A stretch of DNA of 30,716 nucleotides from assembly GCA_015852425.1 (NCBI GenBank), contig JAAAIG010000454.1:1-30716 (forward strand). The letters are read 5' to 3'. The stretch is from Gryganskiella cystojenkinii (Eukaryota; Mortierellomycota; Mortierellomycetes; Mortierellales; Mortierellaceae). Within the stretch, counting starts at the first letter, position 1, and every line of letters starts with the position of its first letter. The notes under the pieces are model-generated. The model worked only from the letters and a program-made list of their open reading frames with translations. It made no database searches and was not told the DNA's origin. This document shows, piece by piece, positions 12,887 through 24,905 of this stretch. A program made the translations under genes and the position numbers.

Positions 12887-12980
12887 GGGTTGGATACAAA
12901 TTCTTAAAACATTTCACAGACACTAGTCCAACACTTCAACACTTCAACAACAACACGACCCCTCCTACTTTTATTAAACA

Positions 12981-14705
<1,725 letters not shown>

Positions 14706-14755
14706 GATGATGAGAAAGGCCCATCCTTGTATATAAAACGAAAACGACATTTCAT

Positions 14756-15235
14756 TAAAATAAACAATCGTTGTTTTCCGGTTTCTGTTCTGCCTTGCAG
14801 CCTCATTGGGACAAATGCTGGTCTCCCTCCACCTCTTGTTCCCTATCGGCCACTTTATTTTGCATAATATATTTAACAGGAATGATGTTTTGAGAAGATC
14901 TTAACCATAGGGTGGAAGGAATATCGAACATGGCGAACCCAGAGCAAGTTTCCTTTCGCTTATGTTGTCAAGCTATATAAAGGGTGTGACGTATTACAAT
15001 CGTGTCTTTGGTCTCTTCCTTAGGGCTAGGTTTAATTTACAACGGCGGTCTAATCTCGTGGATGACTCACCCAGGAAACACCTTCAATGCCATGCTCGCT
15101 CGTGGTTGTTGCCTCCAGACTTTTGTAATCGAAATGTAGAGCGAAGAGTAAATCCGCTATCCTTTTTTAGGGGCGAGAGAAACTTTGGCAATTGTGGCCA
15201 TATTTTGAATTGTCCGAAACCCCGGCAAGACCACC
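14756..15235. other. Intergenic, AKR copy 2 to 28S relic
   Basis: No supported gene. It starts with the poly(A) signal of AKR copy 2. Open frames such as 14962-15243 show no family resemblance. The last about 60 bases may still belong to the rRNA relic, but similarity is too weak to call. Confidence 0.45.
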
Positions 15236-15239
15236 CCAC

Positions 15240-15612
15240 GTAGTATGACCAGGGACCGAAGTCCTATTCGCATTCAACTAAAATCGGAAAAGGCTGTAAT
15301 CGTCGTGTTCTAGCACGGATTCTGACTTAGAAGCGCGTTCGGCATAATACAACGGGTGATAGCTTCGGTCCGTCTCCTGATCAAGCCGAATAACGTGCAC
15401 CTCTCGTACTCAATATTCTTCAATATGGTCAGAATAACCTGTCTTACAAGGGTCGAAACGCAGTTCGCGTTCCCTATTCGTGGGTGAACAATCCAAAATG
15501 GCCTGTACTGAATTCTAGAGCCGACATCGAAGAATCCAAGAAGCAACGTCGCGCTGAACGCTTGGCTGCCACAGGCCAGTTATCCTTTGAGATAGGCGCG
15601 GAGTGGTGGCAA
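15240..15612 (-). pseudogene. Degenerate 28S rRNA 3'-domain fragment (composite repeat copy B)
   Basis: The minus strand reads as the 3' part of nuclear large-subunit rRNA with many substitutions. From 15590 downward I see GGATAACTGGCCTGTGGCAG, CAAGCGTTCAGCGCGACGTT, TTCTTCGATGTCGGCTCT, GAATTCAGTACAGGCC, GGATTGTTCACCCACGAATA, GGGAACGCGAACTG, GACAGGTTATTCTGACC, GAGTACGAGAGG, GAAGCTATCACC and CTAAGTCAGAATCCGTGCTA. These follow the order of the conserved peptidyl-transferase and sarcin-ricin-proximal part of 25/28S. Several universally conserved positions are changed, so it is not a functional rRNA. The rRNA-like part stops abruptly at GGATAAC, exactly where copy A stops, and continues into the same non-rRNA sequence (15586-15612). 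Confidence 0.75.
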
Positions 15613-15912
15613 AAGAAGGTGTGACCTGTTGTCGACTCTTCCTTGCCGAAATCCATTGTGGGCTGTAGCCTGTTCCTCTTCACAGGACAAAATACCGACA
15701 AAGCAATCGTGCCCTCGCCCTGACGTAAATATAGCGTGACAACAGGCGGACAGCGTACAGTGCACTCAAAAAAGTGTTCACTTTTGCCCTCCACCAACTG
15801 CTGCTCTTTCTCACTGCCAGTTCTTCCCCAGCTCGTCTCTTTCTTGTCTCTCTCTCATCTCACCTCACCTCTTCCTCATATCAGATCCTGTCACGTCATC
15901 AACTCTATCATC

Positions 15913-16494
15913 ATGGAGATCATCATGGAAACTATCATCATGGAGGGGAAGATAATAGATAGAGCCTCACTTTATATGCCTCTCTTTTCCCTGGTCTTCT
16001 GCATTCCCGCTGTTGTCATTTTATACCCCTTTAACAAGTGGCTCTGTCAAGTATCTCCCATGCTAGTCGTTTTTGAACTCATTCTCTTCATCCGTTATCC
16101 AGAGTACTCGCTGTGCGAAAGCATAAAAATCATTATGTCCCTGTATACAGGTCAGGGTGAAGCGAACAAGTGTCTTGATCTCCTCCGTCAGGAGATTTTG
16201 AATAATCCTATCAAGATGAGCTATTCCTGCAATTATGGATCCTGCACTGCTATTCTCATGTTTTCGAGGATGGAGCTCGCGAGCGACGCTGTTGCAGAAA
16301 TAACAATCGATAGCATGGCGAGACACGTTGCTACACCATACTTCTTGGGAGTTGCACGCTCTGCATCTGGAGGCAGCAGAGACGAGATAGGTGTATTTGG
16401 CAGCTTAGTTTTCAGAAACAGCTGGGGAGGAATAGCACACCGGATTTCAAAATGGCAATTAGGCAATAGTATAAGCAATCGTACTCAAGCATAA
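15913..16494 (+). CDS. Orphan membrane-like protein, 193 residues
   Basis: I do not recognise a family. The start at 15913 is preferred over in-frame upstream codons because it follows a long C/T-rich leader (15780-15910) and begins a change in composition: MEIIMETIIMEG, a short Ile/Met repeat at DNA level (ATCATCATGGA). Two hydrophobic segments lie near residues 18-40 (LYMPLFSLVFCIPAVVILY) and 46-61, suggesting membrane insertion. The following part is soluble, with Cys in SYSCNYGSCTA. The frame stays open to the stop without an intron. It lies right after the 28S relic and before a piece of the same repeat family, so it could be carried by or derived from the repeat. Equally it could be a lineage-specific gene. 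A chance open frame is not excluded. Confidence 0.45.
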   Translation: MEIIMETIIMEGKIIDRASLYMPLFSLVFCIPAVVILYPFNKWLCQVSPMLVVFELILFIRYPEYSLCESIKIIMSLYTGQGEANKCLDLLRQEILNNPIKMSYSCNYGSCTAILMFSRMELASDAVAEITIDSMARHVATPYFLGVARSASGGSRDEIGVFGSLVFRNSWGGIAHRISKWQLGNSISNRTQA

Positions 16495-17432
16495 TTCCTC
16501 ACCTCCTACAGTACAGCGCCGCTCTTCTTATCTCTAAAGCAACCCCTCCTCCTCCTCCTCCTCCCACACCCTACACATCATCACGAATAAGAAAATACAT
16601 GCCTCACTACGTTTAATATACCTTGATCAGACGCTTTTTGCGCCGCTACGTTCAAGAGGGTGGTGGCGCGCAGCACATTCCCATATCTCAGCTCTCTCTC
16701 TTTTTCTTGCTTCCCATTAGGATCTCGACGACAAAATGTTATTTGATTCAAGCATCAACAAAAACATAACCTCCTGCAGTTGGCGATTCGTGTGTTTTCG
16801 TTATTGCGACTACGATATGCCGGAGAAATTAACAGGAGACATTTTTTTCTTCTTTTTCCTACGTTAAGCGAGTTCCGTTTGAAGATAGCTGCGGATCCGC
16901 GACGGATGAGAGGGGGAGGGGACTTAAATCGGCGAAGAGAAAGAAATGTCTCTTCGTTCTTTGGGGTAACAAAATTTTTGTTCAAAATATATTGCCTGTT
17001 CGAGAAACAAAGGCCATTGATGTTTCTTTCAGTCCACTTTGCAACTTGCGACTGAAGATTATGCGTCTTTGCTCTGCTCTCAACATATCATCCCGACAGG
17101 GAGTGCAAAAACCTCCCAACAGCAATAACATGGAGGAATTGCAGCTCTTTTTTTTCCTCTTCTGAGACCTGGAAGGCATTTTCTTTTGCGCTGGCGAGTA
17201 TTTTTTCATGCTCAGACTGCAAAAAAATACAAAAGAGCCAGCACGACAGAATACAAATAAATACCCCTGCCTGCCCTGGATCACCAGAGAAACCCTTTTC
17301 CTTTTCTTTTCTTTTTTGCTGCCTTCCCCCCCCTTGCCATTTGTCCCTTCTTTGTCGTATTCTCATTCACCTGTGTTTCTTGTCGTCTTCCCTTGACCCG
17401 ATCGTCCATATACCCCTAAAACTGATTATAAT
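16495..17432. other. Intergenic with repeat copy C and MFS promoter
   Basis: No gene is supported. It contains a CTCCTCCTC microsatellite at about 16544-16563 and the dispersed repeat piece at 16649-16822. From 17280 to 17400 a strongly pyrimidine-rich leader precedes the MFS start. Short open frames at 16755-17366 have no family likeness. Confidence 0.5.
16649..16822. repeat. Dispersed repeat, copy C
   Basis: Two blocks match the tail of copy A in the same order: GAGGGTGGTGG...CAGCACATTCCCATATCTCAGCTC (compare 11374-11415) and ATTCAAGCATCAACAAAA...ATATGCCGG (compare 11912-11990). The distance between blocks is shorter here (about 60 bp, against about 500 bp). No 28S-like part is seen in this copy. 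Confidence 0.55.
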
Positions 17433-19786
17433 ATGACGGCTGAGGACAAGGCTGAGGCATTGAGAGCAGAAGAGAGAGGCCAAGCAATGACGCCAAAAGA
17501 AGGTCTCGAATCACCCGATGCAACAAAAACAGAATCGGATGTTCCCGGATTCACAGACCAGAGTCGTATCCTGCCTCCAAAAGAACTGGCAGCCGTTTTT
17601 GCTGGGTACTATAACATACTTCTATTCTTCCCCCTTTCTTCCTGAATACTATTGTGGAAGTGCGAACTTGAAGAGGTTTCGTTATACTCATCCTCTGTTC
17701 TTTTACCCTTCTCACTTTTTAGTCTTTGCATTGTGCTCTTCATGGCCAGTTTGGACCAGGTAAAAGACAACACCAAGAAACTTTAAAAAAATGCCATGTG
17801 TGTTTTTGCTGATTCCTCGGATTTACAAAGTCCGCTTCGCTTCCATGTTCATTTTCCTTTGTGTCATCTTTTAACCAGAACTTGGCGCCCTCTTGGTGTT
17901 GTCCATAGACCATTGTCTCAGTGTTGACACCGACCTTGGGCAAGGCTTATAATGCACCACAATATATCGCATGGGTCGGAACGAGTTACTTATTGACCTC
18001 GACATCCATGCAACCTCTCTACGGAAAATTGAGTGATATCTTTGGCAGGTACAAAAAAAAACGAGATCTGAGCTTCCAAGGACGACTCGACCTTTTTGCA
18101 ATACGTTCAAATTTGACGAACAATATCTTTTTTTTGCACTAGGAAAAATATGATTCTGTTTGCCATCTTTTTCTTCCTTGTCGGTTCGTTAATCTGTGGA
18201 GCGGCGCCGACCATCATCGTTCTGGTAGTTGGGCGAGGCGTGGCAGGAGTCGGAGCTGGTGGACTGATCGGGTTGACCATGATCATCGTCTCGGATGTTG
18301 TCTCTGCGCTCGATCGAGGGTAAGTGGAGAAGGATACTCCCAGGAACAACCACAAAAAAAGAAAAAAAGTGCTGTCCGTCATGGAAACTAAAATCACATT
18401 CTTGGCACCAATTTTTTCCAGCAAATACCAGGGCATCATCGGCTCTATGTTTGGACTGTCTGCAATCATCGGCCCTTTGTTGGGAGGGTTTCTTGCGGAG
18501 CATTCGACCTGGCGTTGGGCTTTTTATTTGAACTTGCCTCTCGGCGTGGTCAGTACCACGGCCATGTTCTTTATCCTCAAGTTGCCTTCCGTCAAGGGCA
18601 GTTACCGTCAAAAACTCAAACGCGTCGATTTCTTGGGTTCGTTTACGTTCGTGGTCGGTATCATTTGTGTCCTGCTGTCGACCAACTGGGGCGGTAACGA
18701 GTACAGCTGGAGTAGCGTCCAGATTGTTGTGCCCTACTGCGTCGGTGCCGTGTTTATCGCAATCTTTTTGTACGTCGAGGCCAAGATCGCGGTCGAGCCT
18801 ATTTTGCCCTTTCGATTGTTCCGCAACCGCAGTGTATGTGCGACCTACGCGACCTCGTTCTTTATTGGAGGGTAAGCATCCCAGATCCAAAAATTATCAT
18901 GCTTTGCTTGATATGTTGCAGTGTATTAATCAGTCCTTTTATTATTCTTTTTCTCCCCGTCTTTTGCCTTGAAGTGCATTCATGGGTGCCATTTTCTATT
19001 GCCCGCTCTACTTCCAACTAGTCAAACAGTACTCGGCGACTCGGGCTGGACTTCAACTACTTCCTCTGGTGGGCGGCATGATGTTCGGAGGCATTGGAAA
19101 TGGAGTACTCATCAGCAAGACTGGACGTTATCGACCTTTCATTTGGACCGCCCTAGCTGTCTACGTCGTCGGGATTGCTCTTCTCTCGCTCTGGGAAATA
19201 GATTCAAAGATGAATGTCCAGATCGGATTCCTATTTGTTGTCGGACTTGGTCTAGGAGGCTGTATGCAGAGCGTCGTGTAGGTGTTTTGTGTATTCCTCT
19301 GTTTCTTACCTCTTGTCATCACTACAAGGAGTGTTAACCACTTTTGTCTGCTTTTCTCTCAACAATAGACTCGCCGGTCAGAGCTCTGTTGGTTATGAGG
19401 ATGTTGCAACAGTGACTGCAACGTTGTCGTTCTTCCGATCGATGGGTGGTGTCGTGGGTGTCGCGATTGGAGGATCGATCATCAACAACACGTTGACGCA
19501 GCAGGGCGTGGATGCGAACAACTATTTTGACGTGTTCTCTCACCCGGACAAGTATGCGATGGCGACCCAGTCTGTGTTCAGGATGTGTATCGTCTGGCCT
19601 GCTTTGGCGTTCATTTCTTCGTTGTTCATTGAACACTATGAACTGCGCAAAACTGTGGGAAGTGACAAGGTCGCTGACAAAACGGAAGGAGACGCTCAGC
19701 CGCATACGCTAGAGCAGCTCAATGACGATACAGAGGCGGACCAAACGATAGAGATCATCGATGAAGAAAGCAAAACGAACGTGTAG
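17433..19786 (+). CDS. DHA2-family MFS drug/metabolite exporter
   Basis: Plasma-membrane or vacuolar proton antiporter of the 14-span DHA2 type, expected to export drugs or metabolites. Seven exons: 17433-17605, 17723-17759, 17909-18048, 18143-18319, 18422-18871, 18975-19277 and 19369-19786. Phases close to 565 residues. A hydrophilic N-terminus of about 60 residues precedes the first span, ending MASLDQTIVSVLTPTL (family LDxTIV motif). The MFS loop-2-3 motif is GKLSDIFGRKNMILF. GRGVAGVGAGGL follows, then the antiporter motif GLSAIIGPLLGGFL and HSTWRWAFYLNLPLG. Later spans include FMGAIFYCPLYFQLV, LLPLVGGMMFGG, and SSVGYEDVATVTATLSFFRSMGG near the last spans. An acidic cytoplasmic tail ends the protein. 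Exon 2 is only 37 nt. The short open frames that appear to end at 17645 or 18142 are intron read-through, not damage. It is transcribed away from the AKR genes. A functional link is possible but not shown. Confidence 0.93.
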
Positions 19787-19864
19787 TCGACGCTGGAAGC
19801 ATTTGTAGTCCAGACCCTTAAATTAGTGTTAGCGCGCGCGAAGGATAAGATATATCATCCAATA

Positions 19865-20738
19865 GACCCATGTCTTAAGCTATCTCGTCAATGTGGGTAT
19901 GGTCTAGGACCGATTTTGACTTCGCTGATTGATACAGCTCTGTCACTCGCGGCCCCCAGTCGTCTTTCAGTTGTAGTTCGAATTTGTGTGCCGGACAGCC
20001 CTTTGCCCACGAAGGCAGGGCATGACCTTCACAACGGCTATCGAGGATGATGTCTTGCAATGAGCCCTGGGAGTGAAAAAAGGCATGGGCTTTCTGTTCC
20101 ATGAGAACCTTATGATAGTCTGAGGTCAAAAGTGGCGAGGACGTTGTCTGCGCTGCGGTGGCAAGGGCGTCGACTGCGTCTGCAATCATCCGAAGACCGT
20201 CCCTGGAGAGGACCGGGAGATTCCTTGAACAATACACATCTTACAACTCCTAAAGATACATCATCGACTTCAACCTCATCTCCATCGATAGGAAGCACAA
20301 ATGGACGAGGCTTGTCCAATTTAGTGCGAGCTTTCTTATGAAGTGGTGGGCATAGACTCTCACATCACCATCAGGTTTGCGGCTACTGGTTCTTCCAATC
20401 TTGACGCTGATGTGATCCTGTCGCGCAGGAACGAAACACATCTTGCCGTCTCGAGCCCGATCAATATAAAGGTGATCACAAAAAGATTGGCTAGAGATAT
20501 TGTTGCCAAGTCCTAATGTAACAGCGAGAACAACAACAGGAATAACAGCAACAAGGACAAGGCGAACCCTGCCTCCAACGTCATCGTGTCCAAGACATAT
20601 ACTCGTCGCATTCTTGCGTCCAGAAAAGACATATACCTTCCTGTGTTTGCTAAACCTTCTGACGGTGCTCGTACCTAAAAAAGCCTTCGTCACTACAGTC
20701 GCATCAAGGACGGTGTTTGCTTCTTCCGTGGCAGTCAT
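19865..20738 (-). pseudogene. Decayed protein-coding sequence, unidentified family
   Basis: The minus strand looks protein-coding but broken. From 20738 an open frame starts MTATEEANTVLDATVV and has a hydrophobic stretch RLVLVAVIPVVVLAVTLG. It continues to about 20350 (PDGDVRVYAHH). Protein-like sequence then continues in a second frame (HKKARTKLDKPRPFVLPIDG, then DEVEVDDVSLG), and from about 20235 in a third (NLPVLSRDGLRMIADAVDAL to SVLDHTHIDEIA, stop at 19875). The two frame changes are about 100 nt apart, and I find no convincing intron at either. I therefore call it a pseudogene. I cannot name the family. If an intron hides the second change, part could be functional. Confidence 0.5.
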
Positions 20739-20976
20739 GCTCCAAGACTATCCACTCGATATAGAGGGGAGGTCGAGTGAAAGGGGTAGAGAGAAAGAGA
20801 GAGTGTGTACAAAGGGTAAGGGTGCTTACCGAGGCTCAAGACAAGGTCAAGCTGCCTGGCTCGATCATGATGAAGGCGTGGTTGCATAGAAAGTGAAATA
20901 AAGAGAGTCCTATTGTGGCCCCAACGAAACGGCAACAGCAAGAACAACAGGAATAACAGCAACAAGAACAAGGCTA
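20521..20976. repeat. Direct repeat of about 45 bp inside the decayed region
   Basis: 20521-20562 and 20934-20973 share ACAGC(G/A)AGAACAACA..GGAATAACAGCAACAAG, then ACAAGGC. On the minus strand both encode a hydrophobic run close to LVLVAVIPVV. The copies are about 410 bp apart, indicating a local duplication or repeated element ends. Confidence 0.6.
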
Positions 20977-21241
20977 CAGAAGAGCGACCCGCCTAGTGAT
21001 GAAAATGAAGTGCCAAGATTGTGACGAACGGGAAGTGTTGTGAGGGCAAAACAAAGTGAGTGAAGGCGAACCTGGAATGTTGTCCAACGGAAGAACAAGC
21101 GGAAGGCGCAAGCAAGATATGCAAAGAAGTAAAGAAAAACAGCGGTGGCAAAGTGGTAAGGTGTTGTGACTGCGATTTCTTACATCGCGTGACCATCATC
21201 ACTCTGCATCACCTCTGATTGTTGATTTCCTTTTTTTTTGC

Positions 21242-21958
21242 TTAGTGTTTTGGCGTTTCATTCCTTCTGGTTCTTTGTTCCTTTCTACATTCATAGATAT
21301 TGACCAGGGCGAGTACGTCAACAGTCTGTGCTTTCCCGTTTATTAGGACGATCGCTGATAGGAACGCGGTCCGCTGTTGTGGGGAGCAAAAGAGATACGA
21401 TGGACCAGGCCAAGAATAAGGCGGGAAGTAGGTTGGTTGGTTGGCAAGGTCGTCGATAATGGTGTTGCAGTAAAGGTCATTTTGTTGCTGGACAGTGATG
21501 TGGGATCGATCGAGAGTAGGTGTAATATGAGAAAGCAAGGAAATTCCGGAGGTGAGAGCGCTGATTTCAGGAAAGGGACGGCGAATTAAGGCGCCGGCGA
21601 CAAGCTAGTTGGTAGAGTAGCTTAGGGTCAGATGACCTCTCTGACCAGTAGTGGTCGACATGTCACAGTATCCTTTGGACCCGCAATTAGCAGAGCTAGA
21701 GGTCCTGATCTGAACCTTGATTAAGTCAGCCTTTGTGAGCCCGACAGTGGGGGCGATATCCTCCCGGACGGACCGCTGTCCATAAGAACGAACGGGGTCG
21801 AATTCATTAGTGAGATCCCTCACGCGCACAAAAACAGCATAAAGAAAGATACCCTTTCGACAACAATTGAGGTGGAGTGTGGAATGAATGCACACAATCA
21901 TCGTCCTGATGGCGCTGAGCAAAAAACTTGAATAATACACTCTATCTCTAAGGGTCAA
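21242..21958 (-). pseudogene. Unidentified open frame split by one in-frame TAG
   Basis: Minus-strand frame open from 21958 to 21242 (239 codons) except for a single TAG at 21607-21605. The nearest ATG in frame is at 21901. Before the stop: LTNEFDPVRSYGQ, REDIAPTVGLTKADLIKVQI and GYCDMSTTTGQRG. After it: RRPFPEISALTSGISLLSHI, QQQNDLYCNTIIDDLANQP and LVNIYECRKEQR. Composition is protein-like on both sides of the stop, so a recently disabled gene fits; a stop-skipping intron is an alternative. Its last coding segment (21272-21362) is related to the fragment at 11011-11100. Family unknown. Confidence 0.45.
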
Positions 21959-22002
21959 TTAGGAAATTAAGGACTAATACGTAAAGAAACCCGACTTTCA
22001 CT

Positions 22003-24272
22003 CTAATCTTGTTTCAAAAGTCTCTCCATCATTTGGGCCTCACTCTCCTGCTCCAACCGAATCCGCTCCAGGTTCAGTTCATGTTGAACCCTCATCAACG
22101 CCAGCCTTTTCTTGACCAAATCCGGGTTCTCGCCTGAACGGATGATTTGGTCTGGAGGCGGAGGATAATATGAAGTGGTCGAGCTCGTCGGCGAGGATAT
22201 TGATCCACGATCTTGACTTTCGTCCCTCATCCAAGTGTTCTCAGGTAGATATGTATGTGGAGATTGAGTCGCTGCTGCAAAGCTAGGGTTCGTCCGTTGG
22301 AAGGAAACGAATTGTGGGGGTCCTCGAAATTCAGGATTACCACTGCCATTGCTGGCGATGTCCTGATCCCAAACGTATCTTTCCAATCCTGTGGGGATGT
22401 GTTGAGGAGCGTGACCACGGAACGGACCACTGGCCCCTGAGGTAATATACTGGGGTTGACGAGGCGATTCATGTGTTGTCACTGTAGATACCTTCGTTCC
22501 GTGATACGGACTCGTAGGGGACAAATTTTCTGGGGAGGTGACAGGAGAGCTCATTATCTGCATCGCCGTTGTAGGAATGTGACTCAAGCCTGTCGTCTCA
22601 CAGGAAGTCAGGGTCTGATGAGGAGGTTTTCCAGGGGAAACAGGAACCAGTTGATTAGGAGTCGATATCGAGTCGGTATCGCCGATCAAACGAGGAGGAG
22701 AAATTGCCTGTGTAGTGGCTGACTTTGTTTCATCAAGTTGAATCTCGTTTTTACGGCGGCGGAGTCGGCGTCGTCGATAAAAGAAGAATCCAATTACGGT
22801 CAGGGCAACAACGCTTCCGATCGCACCTCCGATCGCACCACCTATCGCGCCTCCAGGCGATTTCGAGGCGGGGCTCAAAATAATAAAGTCGTGTACCCAT
22901 TGCATCGTGGGGATGTTGTATATCATAAGTTCGGTGGTCATAATGCCGGTATTGTTTTCTCCTATTGTGCACCATCATAAAGAACTGTTTTAACTAATTT
23001 GCCACGCATCGAAAGATCTTCTCCAGGATACCCTTTGAGCTGCCATTACCTCCCCAGACAAGGAAGCTGTCGCCATTCGTGGCACAGGCATGATTGGCTC
23101 GAGCCAGATAAGATGGAGCATCCGGCCCCTTGATCCATGAAAAGCTCGCAAGGTCCAAAATATAAATACTCGAGCTGAAATTTTTCGCCAAGTTGACACC
23201 CCCATATAGGATCATCTTGGTGTTGTCAGATGCTAATTGTTCGCCATTTTTCGCAACAAGAAGTTCATTCTCAATCAGCAGTCAGTGCCATTGTATGAAT
23301 GACGCGAAAATACAAACAAAAGTTTCCTCTCAAGGGTTCACAAATAAAGCCTCACTTTGAACCATGCAGTGAGAATTGACATCACCGGGCGAAGCTCCAG
23401 ATGGTTGCTGAGAGGTGTCGAGGAAGCGAAAAAGGGCGAAAAGAAGGTGTTAACATACCGAATAAATTCCTGCGCTCTTCATTTCCTTGCCAATATGACC
23501 GACGGTTAAGGAATATAGTTACCAATGGTGACGACCAAGTATTCGTCGCAGGGACGTACTCAAACAGGTATGGACTGGCCACTCCGCCGAGAATGGCGAC
23601 TCCTCCGTACAAAAGCATCGAGCCCCGCGTCTGACAATACACCCAAGAGTAAGAAGAGATCACCGCCGCGGCGGGCATCAGGATAGGCATCGCAACCATA
23701 TTCATGGATAGAGTAGTCAAATTGACCATATTGGCCATGTTGGCCATGCACATGCCCAGCAGGCTCGACCCTTGCCAACAACCATTGGGGACATAAATCG
23801 TCCCACTCCCAAGACTTTTTGGATCTGTCAGAGCCTTCACTCCTGCCATATTACTGGCATTCGTGAAAACCTTGTTCATCCAAGCGTCGCTCGCGATATC
23901 ATAGAGGGAGATGGCATTGCCACCCCATATCATGATGGTTTTCTTGTCCAACGAGTTCGTCATGGCCGCCCGCCGCAATGATGGAGACGAAAAAGTGCCA
24001 GAAACTGTGGCAAGGGCCTTCCAGGGTGGGGTTTGATCGTTGAAGGGTTTGGTGAGGTCGAGAGAATAAAAATTCGGGACTAGGGACCTTACTGAACCGC
24101 TGGCGACTTCCCCAGCTTGTACATATAAGGTGCCATTGAGGGTCATATATTGGGGTCCGCTTGCCGGGACAGGAAGGACTGGAGAACCGGATTGAGCTTG
24201 AATGAAGGAGAGAAAACAGACGAGGAAGAAAAAGCTGGCTTTCACCGCGGCGAATAGCCACCGGTGGAACAT
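22003..24272 (-). CDS. Kelch-repeat single-pass membrane protein
   Basis: Predicted cell-surface protein of 653 residues with an extracellular kelch beta-propeller. Four exons: 24272-23523, 23407-23356, 23232-23032 and 22961-22003. Introns are 115, 123 and 70 nt, and phases close. Residues 1-26 are a signal peptide (FFFLVCFLSFIQA). Kelch units follow, with the hallmark Gly-Gly pairs in IMIWGGN, SMLLYGGVAILGG, KMILYGGVN and FLVWGGNGS, and Trp in NTWSSPL, SFSWIKG and MQWVHDF. A Gly-zipper-like membrane span lies at about 373-396 (GGAIGGAIGGAIGSVVALTV). It is followed by a stop-transfer RRRRLRRRK and a roughly 250-residue Ser/Pro/Thr-rich cytoplasmic tail ending in a coiled coil (HELNLERIRLEQESEAQMME). 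Without splicing the frame appears broken near 23382 and 23000; the introns repair both. Such proteins are numerous in Mortierella-type fungi. Ligand and partners are unknown. Confidence 0.85.
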
Positions 24273-24905
24273 CTCTCTGGGAGAAGGAATCTATGAAGTG
24301 AAAATCAAGTTGTGGTGGGGAGCAAAAGAGAAGCAAGAAAGAGCAAGTTGAGGAATGGAAAAAGAGGAGAAAGAACCACTGCCACGAGTGAGAGCAAAAA
24401 CGCTGTGGCCTTGCCTGCACTGTTGACTGTTGGCTCACTAACCTCGATGGTTGAAAAAAGAGAAAAAAAGACACAAAAAACCACTGACAAGGCCAAGGGC
24501 GAGGGGATGGGGAGATTCTTGTGCGACGGGCAATCTTTTTTTTTTTTTTTTGATGTTTTTTTTTCTTTCCACAGGTCGGCTATTTCAGTATTTTCAGTCA
24601 CTGAGGAAGCAGAAGTGAAGGTAGAAACGCTGCAATACAAAAGAAAGAGAATGAGGGATGAATGCATATGACCATGGTAACCATAAGAAAAATAACACGC
24701 GAAGTATCAAGCGAGCGATCCATATTTTCGAATCGTATCCTCGTACTATTACAGTAGTCCCTATCTATTTCATTGTTGACACAACCAATTTCTGAAAATT
24801 CGCCCTCTTGATGCTGAGCCGGTCCTTATTAGCTAATACATAGGTCAACTAAAGTGCTTCGTTAACGCAACATGATACAGAATGCAAGAGTTCTGCTTAT
24901 TGCGC
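24273..24905. other. Intergenic, upstream of kelch gene
   Basis: Nothing gene-like is supported. It has Lys/Ser-rich and Phe-rich short frames caused by A- and T-runs, including a 16-base T run at 24536-24551. The part next to 24272 is the minus-strand promoter and leader of the kelch gene. Confidence 0.5.

Noticed and set aside
15240..15612. A functional rRNA gene or mitochondrial insertion
   Set aside because: Many changes at universally conserved positions and an abrupt 5' end exclude a working rRNA; the blocks match nuclear 25/28S.
17433..19786. MFS gene looking like a multi-stop pseudogene
   Set aside because: Each break coincides with a good GT..AG intron and all phases join, giving a complete 565-residue transporter.
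22982..23531. Apparent frameshifts in the kelch gene
   Set aside because: Three short introns (70-123 nt) restore one frame and recover the expected kelch residues HCMVQ, KMILYGG and NGSSKG.
24312..24671. 119-codon Lys-rich frame upstream of the kelch gene
   Set aside because: Antisense to the kelch leader, composed of A-runs and a T-run (poly-Phe); no coding signal.
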